Below are positions 16,100 through 23,550 of a DNA stretch of 49,585 nucleotides, piece after piece. Origin of the DNA: Alphaproteobacteria bacterium. Its GTDB lineage: Bacteria > Pseudomonadota > Alphaproteobacteria > TMED109. The translations under genes and the position numbers were made by a program. The notes below the pieces were generated by a model that did not search any database, was not told the DNA's origin, and saw only the letters and a program-made list of their open reading frames with translations. Where the stretch lies: positions 1 through 49,585 of the forward strand of contig JAJDYI010000079.1 of NCBI GenBank assembly GCA_022825235.1, given 5' to 3'. Within the stretch, counting starts at the first letter, position 1; the number at the start of each line of letters is the position of its first letter.

Positions 16100-17437
16100 T
16101 CAGAGGCCCAGTTGCTCGGCCGTCATCCGGCCGGTGGCGCGGAGCAGCCCGTAGGCCGCCACCTGCAGGACGTGCCGCGCCTCGTCGAGGCGGTCCTCGG
16201 CGACCAGCAGCTCCTGGTTGGCGTTCAGCACGTCGAGGGTGGTGCGGTTGCCGACCTCGGCCTCGCGGCGGACCCCCTCGGAGGCGATGCGGTTCGCGCG
16301 CGCCGAGGATTCGAGCGCCGTGATGGTCTCCGACGCACTCCGGAAGCGGTGCCACGCGCTCAGCGCCTGCAGCCGGACGCCCCGCATCTCGGCATCGAGC
16401 TCGCGCCGCGTCTGCCCCAGCAGCTCGTCGCTGCTGCGCACCGCGGCATCGACGCGCCCGCCCGACCACAGCGGGACGGTCGCGCCGATCCCGATCGAGA
16501 GGTCCGTCGACGACTGGAAGAACGTATTCGGGTTGCGTGCGTAGGTCGCAGTCCCGGTCACGTCGAACGTCGGCAGGATCTGGAGCGCCATCGTGTCCTT
16601 GCCCCGGGTCGCCGCGTCCACCCGGGCCCGCCGCATGAGCACCGCGGGGTGCATGTTGACGGCGCTGTCCTCGACCTCGATCTCGCTCGCCGGAACCGGC
16701 GGGAGCTCGTTCGGGTAGGCCGCGTTTTCCGCGAACTCGGAACCGGTCGCGAGGCGGTACTCCCGGAGCGCCTGGTCCAAGTCCTGTTCACGGTTCAGCC
16801 GGTCGGCCCGGCGGTCGGCCAGTCGCGCCTCGGCCTGGGCGACGTCGGTCGGGGTCACGTCACCGACCTCGAAGCGTTCCTGCGTCGCCTTGAGATCGCT
16901 CTGCACCAGCTCCTCGCCCTTGACGGCGAGTTCCAGCCGGGCCCGGGCCCGGAACACGTTCAGGTAGGCGATCACCGCGTCGTGCAGAACCTGCTGCTCG
17001 ACCACCTGCAGCTGGTAGCGGGCGGCGTCGAGCAGCGACTGCTCCACGCCGACACGCCCGCGGACCCGGCCGAAGTCAAAAACCCGCTTGGAGAGCGTCA
17101 ACCGCGCCGACGTGAACAGCGGCTTGGCCTCGCTCTGGCTGGACCCGCTGGCCATCTTTGCCGTCCGTTCGGTCATGGAGGCGCCGAAATCCCCGGTCGC
17201 GGTCAGGCTGTTCCCCAGCCCGACCTCGTCCACGCTGGCCTCCGCGATGCGCACCTGCGCGCGCGCGGTCTGGATGGCCGGATGCCAGGCGTGCGCCTCG
17301 GCAATCGCCGTCTGCAGGGTCTCCGCGGCGGCAACGGGTGCGGCCAGCAGGCCCCAGGCCATCGCGAGCGGAAGCAGCCGGCGCACGGTTGCGCGCCCCG
17401 GCAGGCCCGGTTCAGGGCTCGAATAGGTCAGTCGCAT
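16100..17437 (-). CDS. tolC: TolC family outer-membrane channel protein
   Basis: Predicted 445 residues from ATG 17437. The frame is open far upstream, but a signal peptide begins here (MRLTYSS, then RRLLPLAMAWGLLAAPVAAA). Two repeats of the TolC fold are evident: ETLQTAIAEAHAWHPAIQTARAQV near the start and ALRASAR-type helices, VRREAEVGNRTTLDVLNANQ and VGDVTPTDVAQAEARL, which are strong TolC signatures. It forms the trimeric outer-membrane duct for type I secretion or RND efflux. The start overlaps the end of the upstream binding-protein gene by ten bases. Confidence 0.9.
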   Translation of the reverse strand: MRLTYSSPEPGLPGRATVRRLLPLAMAWGLLAAPVAAAETLQTAIAEAHAWHPAIQTARAQVRIAEASVDEVGLGNSLTATGDFGASMTERTAKMASGSSQSEAKPLFTSARLTLSKRVFDFGRVRGRVGVEQSLLDAARYQLQVVEQQVLHDAVIAYLNVFRARARLELAVKGEELVQSDLKATQERFEVGDVTPTDVAQAEARLADRRADRLNREQDLDQALREYRLATGSEFAENAAYPNELPPVPASEIEVEDSAVNMHPAVLMRRARVDAATRGKDTMALQILPTFDVTGTATYARNPNTFFQSSTDLSIGIGATVPLWSGGRVDAAVRSSDELLGQTRRELDAEMRGVRLQALSAWHRFRSASETITALESSARANRIASEGVRREAEVGNRTTLDVLNANQELLVAEDRLDEARHVLQVAAYGLLRATGRMTAEQLGL

Positions 17438-18741
17438 TGGGCACCCGGCATGCCGTCCTCGATCCACTCGACGGCCAGCACTCCTTCTGGGGGGTTCACG
17501 CAACGGGCAGCGTACCGCTTGATGTCCACCAGTTCGACACGCTCCTCCTCGTCGTTCCAGCGGGTGACACCGATCGCCGACGCCTGGATGGCCTGATGCC
17601 CCTTGCCGAGCGCCAGCTCCACAGGCCCCGACGGGGTGTCCCATTCCAGGTACTCGAAGGCGTCGATCACCTCCTCGTTGGTCGGGAAACGTCCGAGCTC
17701 CGCCGCCGCCTTCTCGAACGCAGCCTTGACGGCCAGGATCGCCATGGCCGCCTTGTGGGAGGGCTGCGTGGTGAGCTTCCCGTACTGCTCCTTGAAACCC
17801 GCCCGGAACCAGTCCGCAAGCTCGGTGTCCGGCGAGAAGTCGCCGTGCGGGCCCCGGGCGCCCACGATCACGCCGTCCGGGACGTTCCGTCCCAGCATCG
17901 GCAGCACGTGATCGGCGGCGACCATCACAACGTGGCGGTTCATGAAGAGGCCGCGCTGGGCGCCCTGCAGCACGAAGGCCTCCAGGTCCGCCCCCCACAG
18001 CGAAGTGTGGATCACCTCCGGGGCGCGGACGGTGAGCGCCGAGATTTCGGTGCTGTACTGCCCGGCGAAGAGCTTGGGGAACTGCTCGGTCACCGATTCC
18101 ACACCCGGGTACAGGACGCCCATGGCGCTCGAGAAGTCGGCCCAGGCGTCGAGGCCCCATGCGTAGTTCTGGTTGATCCCGGCCATCGTCGCGATGTCCG
18201 GGTCGATGTCGTGCAGGTAACGGACCGCGGAAATGTTGTCCATGGCCGCGTGCGGGCCGGTGCGGAAGACGTAGCGGTAGTCCGCCTCCTCGAAGACACG
18301 GGGCGTGCCGCAGTCGACCAGGATCGTGAGCTGGCGGAGTTCCTCCGCCACCGGCGGGATCGCGAGGCAGTCGCCGGAGGAGATGTAGCCCATGACCAGG
18401 TCAACGTTCCGGCGCTCGACCATGTTCCGGAACTCGGTGACTTGCTTGGTGGGGCCCCCGGACTCGTCGACGACGAAGAACTCGACCTGGGCGCCCGCGA
18501 TGCCCGGCGTGTCGTACGGCGCCGGGACCTCGCCCGCGTTGATGGCATTGACCATGAACTCGAAGCCCTCGAAGTTCGGAATGCCGAAGCTTCCCGCCGC
18601 GGGCCCGGACAGGAAGGCCACGTAGCCGATGGTGAGAGTGCGGCCCTCGCCGGATTCCTGGGCGTGCAGGGCTGCAGGCGCCAGGCCCAGCAGGACGGTG
18701 CAGGCCAGGGCACTCGGCATGCGCCAAAGAGCTGATCTCAT
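17428..18741 (-). CDS. ABC transporter substrate-binding protein, branched-chain amino acid type
   Basis: Predicted 437 residues from ATG 18741. A signal peptide (MRSALWRMPSALACTVLLGL, ending LHAQE) precedes a Leu/Ile/Val-binding-like periplasmic protein: LTIGYVAFLSGPAAGSFGIP, DLVMGYISSGDCLAIPPVAEE, YRYVFRTGPHAAMDN and QNYAWGLDAWADFSSAMG. The permease and ATPase genes of an ABC importer are not adjacent. The overlap with the TolC-like gene is unusual company. The ligand is unknown, perhaps an amide or amino acid. The C-terminus carries two cysteines (AARCVNPPEG and PGAQCD). Confidence 0.87.
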   Translation of the reverse strand: MRSALWRMPSALACTVLLGLAPAALHAQESGEGRTLTIGYVAFLSGPAAGSFGIPNFEGFEFMVNAINAGEVPAPYDTPGIAGAQVEFFVVDESGGPTKQVTEFRNMVERRNVDLVMGYISSGDCLAIPPVAEELRQLTILVDCGTPRVFEEADYRYVFRTGPHAAMDNISAVRYLHDIDPDIATMAGINQNYAWGLDAWADFSSAMGVLYPGVESVTEQFPKLFAGQYSTEISALTVRAPEVIHTSLWGADLEAFVLQGAQRGLFMNRHVVMVAADHVLPMLGRNVPDGVIVGARGPHGDFSPDTELADWFRAGFKEQYGKLTTQPSHKAAMAILAVKAAFEKAAAELGRFPTNEEVIDAFEYLEWDTPSGPVELALGKGHQAIQASAIGVTRWNDEEERVELVDIKRYAARCVNPPEGVLAVEWIEDGMPGAQCD

Positions 18742-18932
18742 GAAGTACGGTCTCCCGGGGCTGGCGCGCGCTCGCTGTTCGCGCCCCCGCACAGGGTACC
18801 CGAAGTCGCGGCCAACTTCCTGCGCCGCTGCCTGCACGGCGCAGGTAACGGCCAAGCGCCGGCAGAAGGATTCCCGGCGTCGTGGCACTGGTGCCCGAGG
18901 TCCGCGCCTCGAAGAGGGTCGCGGGCGCGCCG
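18742..18932. other. Intergenic region, no gene seen
   Basis: This spacer should contain the promoter of the binding-protein gene and the end of the DUF721 gene transcript. No T-tract terminator or clear promoter was identified. Confidence 0.4.
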
Positions 18933-19466
18933 CTAGCCCTCTTCCGGTCCCGCAGCGTCCGTGCCGATCGCCTCGCCGAGTTTCATCAGGGCTTCGCGGA
19001 GCGGGGCGTGCCGGACATCCGCGGTCCGCGCCGCCGCATGCCGCTGCACGCCTTCCGTCGGCGTCGTCCCGATCCGGCCGGCCGGTGCCAGTCGGATCCG
19101 GCCTTCCACCGGCCCCTGCCTGATCGCGATCCGCTTCACCACCTGCAGGCCGTATGTCGTGGCGATCCGCTCCATCACCATGGCGCTCCGGTGCTGGAAC
19201 TCGGTGGCGAACGCGGGCTCGACGCGGACGGTCAGGACGCCCCCCCGCGAGAGGCTCACGGGGGCCGTCCGGCGGGCCAGCTGCGGCCCGATGATCTCGT
19301 GCCAGTGGCGGATCAGCGCCGTTTCCCGGAACCCGCGCTTCCGGAGCAACGGGCGGACGGCCTCTTCGGCGGCACTCCCGAGCGGCCGGTTGCCCCGCCG
19401 CGGCGGCTCCCGGCGCCCTTTCCCGTGCTGCGCCGCGCCGCCTGCCGCCCGTCGCTCAGGCGGCAT
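18933..19466 (-). CDS. DUF721 / DciA-like protein
   Basis: Predicted 177 residues from ATG 19466. The frame is open upstream but conserved sequence starts near GNRPLGSAAEEAVRPLLRKR. The DUF721 signature is visible: a helix (FRETALIRHWHEIIGPQLAR), then TAPVSLSRGGVLTVRVEPAF and ATEFQHRSAMVMERI. DciA proteins of this family load the replicative helicase. Alphaproteobacteria carry a variant next to mutY, as here. Its start overlaps the end of the cupin-like gene by 11 bases. Confidence 0.82.
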   Translation of the reverse strand: MPPERRAAGGAAQHGKGRREPPRRGNRPLGSAAEEAVRPLLRKRGFRETALIRHWHEIIGPQLARRTAPVSLSRGGVLTVRVEPAFATEFQHRSAMVMERIATTYGLQVVKRIAIRQGPVEGRIRLAPAGRIGTTPTEGVQRHAAARTADVRHAPLREALMKLGEAIGTDAAGPEEG

Positions 19467-20130
19467 CTCTCGATGCGATCGCCGACAGGCGGGACTGGTA
19501 CTCGGCCTCGGGCACGAACCGGCCCTCCGGCCAGAACCCCCAGCCGCGCACCCGCCGCCCGGTCGCGAACAGGGTCGTCGCCGGAATCCAGGTGCCCTCG
19601 GCGTCCCGGGGGAGCCCCAGGCAATGGGCGTGGGCGGCTGGGCGGCAGACGAGGTTCCCGGGCACCAGCCGATGGCGCGACGGCGGTCCGGCCGTCCCGC
19701 CGGCCGTCTTCCACACCTCCGTCTGCTCGCCGAAGAGCAGCCAGGACGCGCTCGGCCAGGGGTGGTCGTGCAGGACCGTCTCGTCAGGCTGCAGGAAGCG
19801 GTGCAGGTAGAGCGCGAACTGGCTCCGCCCCGTCTGTTTGGGCCGCAGGTGCCAGCGCAGCAGGTAGGGCTGGATCCGCCCGTCCGCGTCGCGCACGCCC
19901 GAATCCGGCCGGTAGATGGTCTCGTGCGGCGGAATGCGCGTGATGATCTCGTCGCAGAGCGCGAAGAGATCGGGGACCGGCTCGGTCCGGGCCACCGAAT
20001 AGGCCATGGCCGCCTGGTCCGATCGGGCGAGGAGATCGAGCGGCTGGGCCGCGCGGCCGACCTCGGCCGCCAACTCATCCCAGAGTCTTCCCGGTTGTGC
20101 GTGGGATTTCCGTGTAGCAGACTGATTCAT
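19456..20130 (-). CDS. Cupin-like conserved protein
   Basis: Predicted 224 residues from ATG 20130. RWHLRPKQTGRSQFALYLHR, then ETVLHDHPWPSASWLLFGEQ, contain an HDH pair suited to metal binding in a beta-barrel. AHAHCLGLPRDAEGTWIPAT supplies a second HxH, and WGFWPEGRFVPEAEYQSRL ends the domain. This arrangement resembles small cupin-like proteins of unknown function. It lies between the DUF721 gene and the divergently oriented mutY, a position I do not know as standard. The ribosome binding site is weak and the true start uncertain. Confidence 0.65.
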   Translation of the reverse strand: MNQSATRKSHAQPGRLWDELAAEVGRAAQPLDLLARSDQAAMAYSVARTEPVPDLFALCDEIITRIPPHETIYRPDSGVRDADGRIQPYLLRWHLRPKQTGRSQFALYLHRFLQPDETVLHDHPWPSASWLLFGEQTEVWKTAGGTAGPPSRHRLVPGNLVCRPAAHAHCLGLPRDAEGTWIPATTLFATGRRVRGWGFWPEGRFVPEAEYQSRLSAIASRDAA

Positions 20131-20243
20131 AGGACTAGTTTTATGGCCGCCACCTGCGATCGTCACGCGTCTCTGTACGCAACCCGCCGCCCTCCTGCAA
20201 GCGGCGGGGCCCGCATCCCCGGCCGGCCCGCTCCCCGCCCCTA

Positions 20244-21314
20244 GTGCCCGCGCGTCCCACGCCTGACGCCGGGCAATTGCTCGCCTGGTTCAAGCGGCAC
20301 CGGCGGGCCCTCCCGTGGCGCGGTCCGTGGGGGCGGAAGCGCGATCCCTATCACGTCTGGCTCAGCGAGATCATGCTGCAGCAGACCCAGGCCGCCACGG
20401 TCGCGCCGCGGTACGAGGCGTTCCTGGCCCGCTGGCCGACCGTGGGCGCGCTGGCGGCGGCCGAAGAGCGGGAGGTCCTCGACGCCTGGGCCGGGCTGGG
20501 GTACTACCGGCGCGCACGGAACCTCCACCGTGCCGCCAGAGTCGTCGCCGAGACTTGCAACAGCCGGTTTCCGGACACGGTCCGGGCGCTTGAAACGCTA
20601 CCCGGGGTCGGGGCCTATACCGCCGCTGCCATCGCGGCCCTGGCGTTCGGCGTGCGGACGGTGGCCGTGGACGGCAACGTCGCCCGGGTCCTGGCACGGG
20701 TATTCGCGATGGCCGACCCCGCCGGCCCGGCGTCGCGACGGCTGCAGGCGATGGGCGCCGACCTGGCGCCCGAGTCCCTCTCCGGCGAGTTCGCCGAGGC
20801 GCTGATCGAACTGGGCGCGCTGGTCTGCCGGCCGCGCGAGCCCCGGTGCGACAGCTGTCCGTGGCAGGGCGCGTGCAAGGCCTTCCGGACGGGCCGGACG
20901 GCGGACTTCCCGGTGTCGGTCCCCAGGAAGCGCCCGGCCGTCCGCTACAGCGTCGCCTTCCGGCTGACCAACCGCTGCGGCGAGGTGCTGCTCCGACGGC
21001 AGTCGGACCCGGGGCCGTTCCAGGGGATGCTCGTGCTCCCCGCGACCCCCTGGGGCGCCTCCCGCCCCTCGCCGGCCGCCGTGCGGGCGGCCGCGCCGCC
21101 GGCCACCGCCTGGCGCCGCGTGGCGGGGCGGGTCGAGCACGGCCTCACGCACCTCACCCTCCGGACCGAGATCCGCGCCGGCGCGACGACGCGCGACCCC
21201 GCCCCGGGCGAAATCTGGCATCCCGGGCGGGACGATGGCCGGCGCCTCCCCGCGTATACGCGGAAGCTCCTCGCGCACGGAGCGGCCCCCGAACCCGCCG
21301 AGGCGACGCGCTGA
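20244..21314 (+). CDS. mutY: A/G-specific adenine glycosylase
   Basis: Predicted 356 residues from GTG 20244. MutY removes adenine paired with 8-oxoguanine. Glu42 (WLSEIMLQQTQ) matches the catalytic glutamate. The helix-hairpin-helix LPGVGAYTAAAIAAL precedes the catalytic Asp143 (AVDGNVARVLAR). The iron-sulfur loop is Cys195-x6-Cys202-x2-Cys205-x5-Cys211. A NUDIX-like C-terminal domain starts near residue 240. Length is normal. The gene is divergent from the cupin-like/DUF721 pair, sharing a promoter region of about 110 bases. Confidence 0.95.
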   Translation: MPARPTPDAGQLLAWFKRHRRALPWRGPWGRKRDPYHVWLSEIMLQQTQAATVAPRYEAFLARWPTVGALAAAEEREVLDAWAGLGYYRRARNLHRAARVVAETCNSRFPDTVRALETLPGVGAYTAAAIAALAFGVRTVAVDGNVARVLARVFAMADPAGPASRRLQAMGADLAPESLSGEFAEALIELGALVCRPREPRCDSCPWQGACKAFRTGRTADFPVSVPRKRPAVRYSVAFRLTNRCGEVLLRRQSDPGPFQGMLVLPATPWGASRPSPAAVRAAAPPATAWRRVAGRVEHGLTHLTLRTEIRAGATTRDPAPGEIWHPGRDDGRRLPAYTRKLLAHGAAPEPAEATR

Positions 21315-21520
21315 ACGGGCGGGCGGTTTTCCTGACGCCGAATTCGCTCCGGATCGGAGCCGTCACGGGCCGGACGGCACCAAATTGACCCGCCTGCGGG
21401 CCCGGCTACAGTCCATCTTGTCGCCGGCTCGCCGGACGGAGTCCGGGATCTGACCCGCGGTTCCCGTCGCCGCCCTCGGGCCCGGGCGGGCATTCCGGCG
21501 CCGCAACCGTGAGCTTTGCC

Positions 21521-22495
21521 ATGCAGGTGAACCGCAACCTCTTCGGGATCGCCGGGGCCGCGCTGCTGGCCCTCGCGGTCGCACTGCCCGCTGCCGACGC
21601 GGCCGGCAAGCGCATGGTCTTCGGCGGTGGGCCGGCCGGCGGCACGTTCCAGATCGTCGCCAACGCCATCCAGACCTACGGGCCGGTCAAGGAGGCCGAG
21701 GACTACACGGTCAAGGCGCAGTCGTCGGCGGGCTCCCTCGAAAACCTCCGCCGGATCAACCGCGGCAAGATGCAGTTCGGGGTGGTGTACTCGGGCCACG
21801 TGTACCTGGGCCGGGAAGGCCAGCTGAAGAATGACGACCGCACGTACGAGGACGTGCTTGCCGTCGCCTACCTGTACGGCGCGCCGGCCCAACTGATCGT
21901 CCGCCAGGGGTCGGGGATCAAGAGCGTGAAGGACCTCGTCGGCAAGAAGGTCGGGGTCGGGAATGCCGGCTCCGGCGCCTTCGCGAACTGCGAGCTCTTT
22001 TTCACCCACATGGGCGTCTGGGACGCGATCGAGCGGAACGCGATGGGCTACAACGACGCGGCGGCCGCGTTCGGCAACCGTCAGCTCGACGCATTCTGGC
22101 TGTTCACGGCCTTCCCGAGCGGGGCCGTGATCATGGCCGCCCAGACCTACGACATCGATCTCGTCGACCTGGCAGCTGACGCGGAGGGGACCGGCTTCTT
22201 CGAGCGGTACCCCTACTTCTCCAGTCTCGCCGTCCCCGCCGGTACCTACCGGGGCGTGGATTACGCGGCGCCCTCCTTCCAGGACTCGGCGCTGTGGGTC
22301 GCCAACGCGAACGTCCCGGACGACGTGGTCTACGACCTGCTCTCCAGGATCTACACCGATGCCGGGCTCGCGTACATGCGGAAGCAGAAGGAGACCTTCA
22401 AGGAAATGAGTGTGGAGGGCGCGCTCAAGGGGATCGTGACACCGTTGCATCCGGGCGCCGAGCGGTTCTGGCGGGAGCAGGGCCTGCTGCAGTGA
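21521..22495 (+). CDS. TAXI family TRAP transporter solute-binding protein
   Basis: Predicted 324 residues from ATG 21521 (a GTG at 21509 is possible). A signal peptide (LFGIAGAALLALAVALPAAD) leads into the TAXI signature KRMVFGGGPAGGTFQIVANA, followed by YTVKAQSSAGSLENLRRINR and LVGKKVGVGNAGSGAFANCE. It is a periplasmic receptor delivering organic acids, amino acids or similar ligands to a TRAP permease. A small membrane gene follows, but the matching fused permease lies 8 kb downstream, beyond the heme-copper cluster. Confidence 0.92.
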   Translation: MQVNRNLFGIAGAALLALAVALPAADAAGKRMVFGGGPAGGTFQIVANAIQTYGPVKEAEDYTVKAQSSAGSLENLRRINRGKMQFGVVYSGHVYLGREGQLKNDDRTYEDVLAVAYLYGAPAQLIVRQGSGIKSVKDLVGKKVGVGNAGSGAFANCELFFTHMGVWDAIERNAMGYNDAAAAFGNRQLDAFWLFTAFPSGAVIMAAQTYDIDLVDLAADAEGTGFFERYPYFSSLAVPAGTYRGVDYAAPSFQDSALWVANANVPDDVVYDLLSRIYTDAGLAYMRKQKETFKEMSVEGALKGIVTPLHPGAERFWREQGLLQ

Positions 22496-22520
22496 GCAGA
22501 ACCCCGGCCGGCACCTAGGG

Positions 22521-22706
22521 ATGGAGCTGCTCTATTTCACCGTCGCGGCGATCGCGCTCTACTTCGTCTCCGACTGGATCGTGGACCGGATCGAGCGTGC
22601 GGCGGGACGCCGTTTCGAACACCGCACGCTGCTCTTCTTCGCCATCATCTTCGCTCTCGGGACGGTCGTCTTCTGGCTGATTCGAGCACTCACGGGCGGA
22701 TCGTAG
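22521..22706 (+). CDS. Small two-helix membrane protein linked to TAXI transporter
   Basis: Predicted 61 residues with two hydrophobic segments (LLYFTVAAIALYFVSDWIV and TLLFFAIIFALGTVVFWLI) joined by a basic loop (DRIERAAGRRFEHR). Small membrane genes of this size often follow TAXI binding-protein genes. Its role may be in coupling to the permease, but this is inference. It starts 25 bases after the binding protein and ends just before the oxidase promoter. Confidence 0.7.
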   Translation: MELLYFTVAAIALYFVSDWIVDRIERAAGRRFEHRTLLFFAIIFALGTVVFWLIRALTGGS

Positions 22707-22710
22707 TGAG

Positions 22711-22739
22711 TTGAATGATGGCGGGTTTTGGGGTATACT
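22711..22739 (+). promoter_or_regulatory. Sigma70-like promoter of the heme-copper cluster
   Basis: TTGAAT (22711-22716) and TATACT (22734-22739) are separated by 17 bases, close to consensus. A leader of about 60 bases follows, with AGAGAGAAGGGG before the first start at 22803. This supports transcription of the cluster independently of the TRAP genes. Confidence 0.65.
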
Positions 22740-22802
22740 GCCCGTCTACTGCCTCACCCTGACTCGAGCGCATCGCGGCGAGGCAGAGAGAAGGGGCAAA
22801 TC

Positions 22803-22979
22803 ATGACAGATACAGGTCAAGACGCTGGTTCGCCGGAGCAACCGGTCGAGCGCGTGCCCTTCATGCAGCGCTTGCTGGACAACCCGTTCCTGCTGCTCTT
22901 CCTGGGTGTCGCCGTGCCAGCGGTTCTCTATCTCATGTGGGGCCTCATGGAGGTAGCCCAGATTCCCATCGCGCAATAA
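22803..22979 (+). CDS. Heme-copper oxidase small subunit (IIa/CbaD-like)
   Basis: Predicted 58 residues from ATG 22803, 15 bases before the subunit II gene. A soluble N-terminal tail is followed by one hydrophobic helix, NPFLLLFLGVAVPAVLYLMW. Single-helix subunits in this position are known in ba3-type (B-family) heme-copper enzymes, where they pack against subunit I. Assignment rests on position and topology because such peptides diverge strongly. Confidence 0.7.
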   Translation: MTDTGQDAGSPEQPVERVPFMQRLLDNPFLLLFLGVAVPAVLYLMWGLMEVAQIPIAQ

Positions 22980-22994
22980 TCCGGAGGCCCCGAC

Positions 22995-23540
22995 ATGGCC
23001 ATTCACCCGCCTGAAAAACGGATCTGGTGGAACGAGCCGCTCGAAAAATCGGAAATCACCTGGATCACGATCGCGTTTATCTGGGGCCTGGTGATGTTCT
23101 TCACCATGGTCTTCTGGCACTTCACCGGCGAACAGAACCTCTCGAACGAGGCCTACCGAATCCACCCCGAAACGTTCGCCGAGCGCACCGAGGCAATGGT
23201 GGACCAGTACACGGTGCGCGAGGAGGGGGAGACGGGCCTGCCCGTCGTGCGTCCGCCCCCGGGCAGCGACGTGTACATGCTCGCGCGCCTCTGGGAGTGG
23301 TGGCCGATCCTCGAGCTGGAGGAAGGGAAGGACTACCGCCTGCACCTCTCCTCGATGGACTGGCAGCACGGCTTCTCGCTGCAGCCGGAGAACATCAACA
23401 TCCAGATCCATCCCGGCTACGAGCTAGTGCTGACGCTGACGCCCGAGGGCGTCGGGGAGTACGGGGTCGTGTGCAACGAGTACTGCGGGATCGGCCACCA
23501 CCAGATGGTGGGCAAGATCCACGTGGTCGCCGCGGAATAG
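22995..23540 (+). CDS. Heme-copper oxidase subunit II with CuA site
   Basis: Predicted 181 residues. One N-terminal membrane helix (WITIAFIWGLVMFFTMVFWH) anchors a periplasmic cupredoxin domain. The binuclear CuA ligands are complete: His125 (DWQHGFSLQ), Cys160 and Cys164, His168 and Met171 (CNEYCGIGHHQM). The protein should therefore accept electrons from cytochrome c or a cupredoxin. It is short like ba3-type subunits and NorS proteins. It sits ten bases before subunit I. No cytochrome c gene is in the window. Confidence 0.9.
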   Translation: MAIHPPEKRIWWNEPLEKSEITWITIAFIWGLVMFFTMVFWHFTGEQNLSNEAYRIHPETFAERTEAMVDQYTVREEGETGLPVVRPPPGSDVYMLARLWEWWPILELEEGKDYRLHLSSMDWQHGFSLQPENINIQIHPGYELVLTLTPEGVGEYGVVCNEYCGIGHHQMVGKIHVVAAE

Positions 23541-23550
23541 GGAGCTAGTC

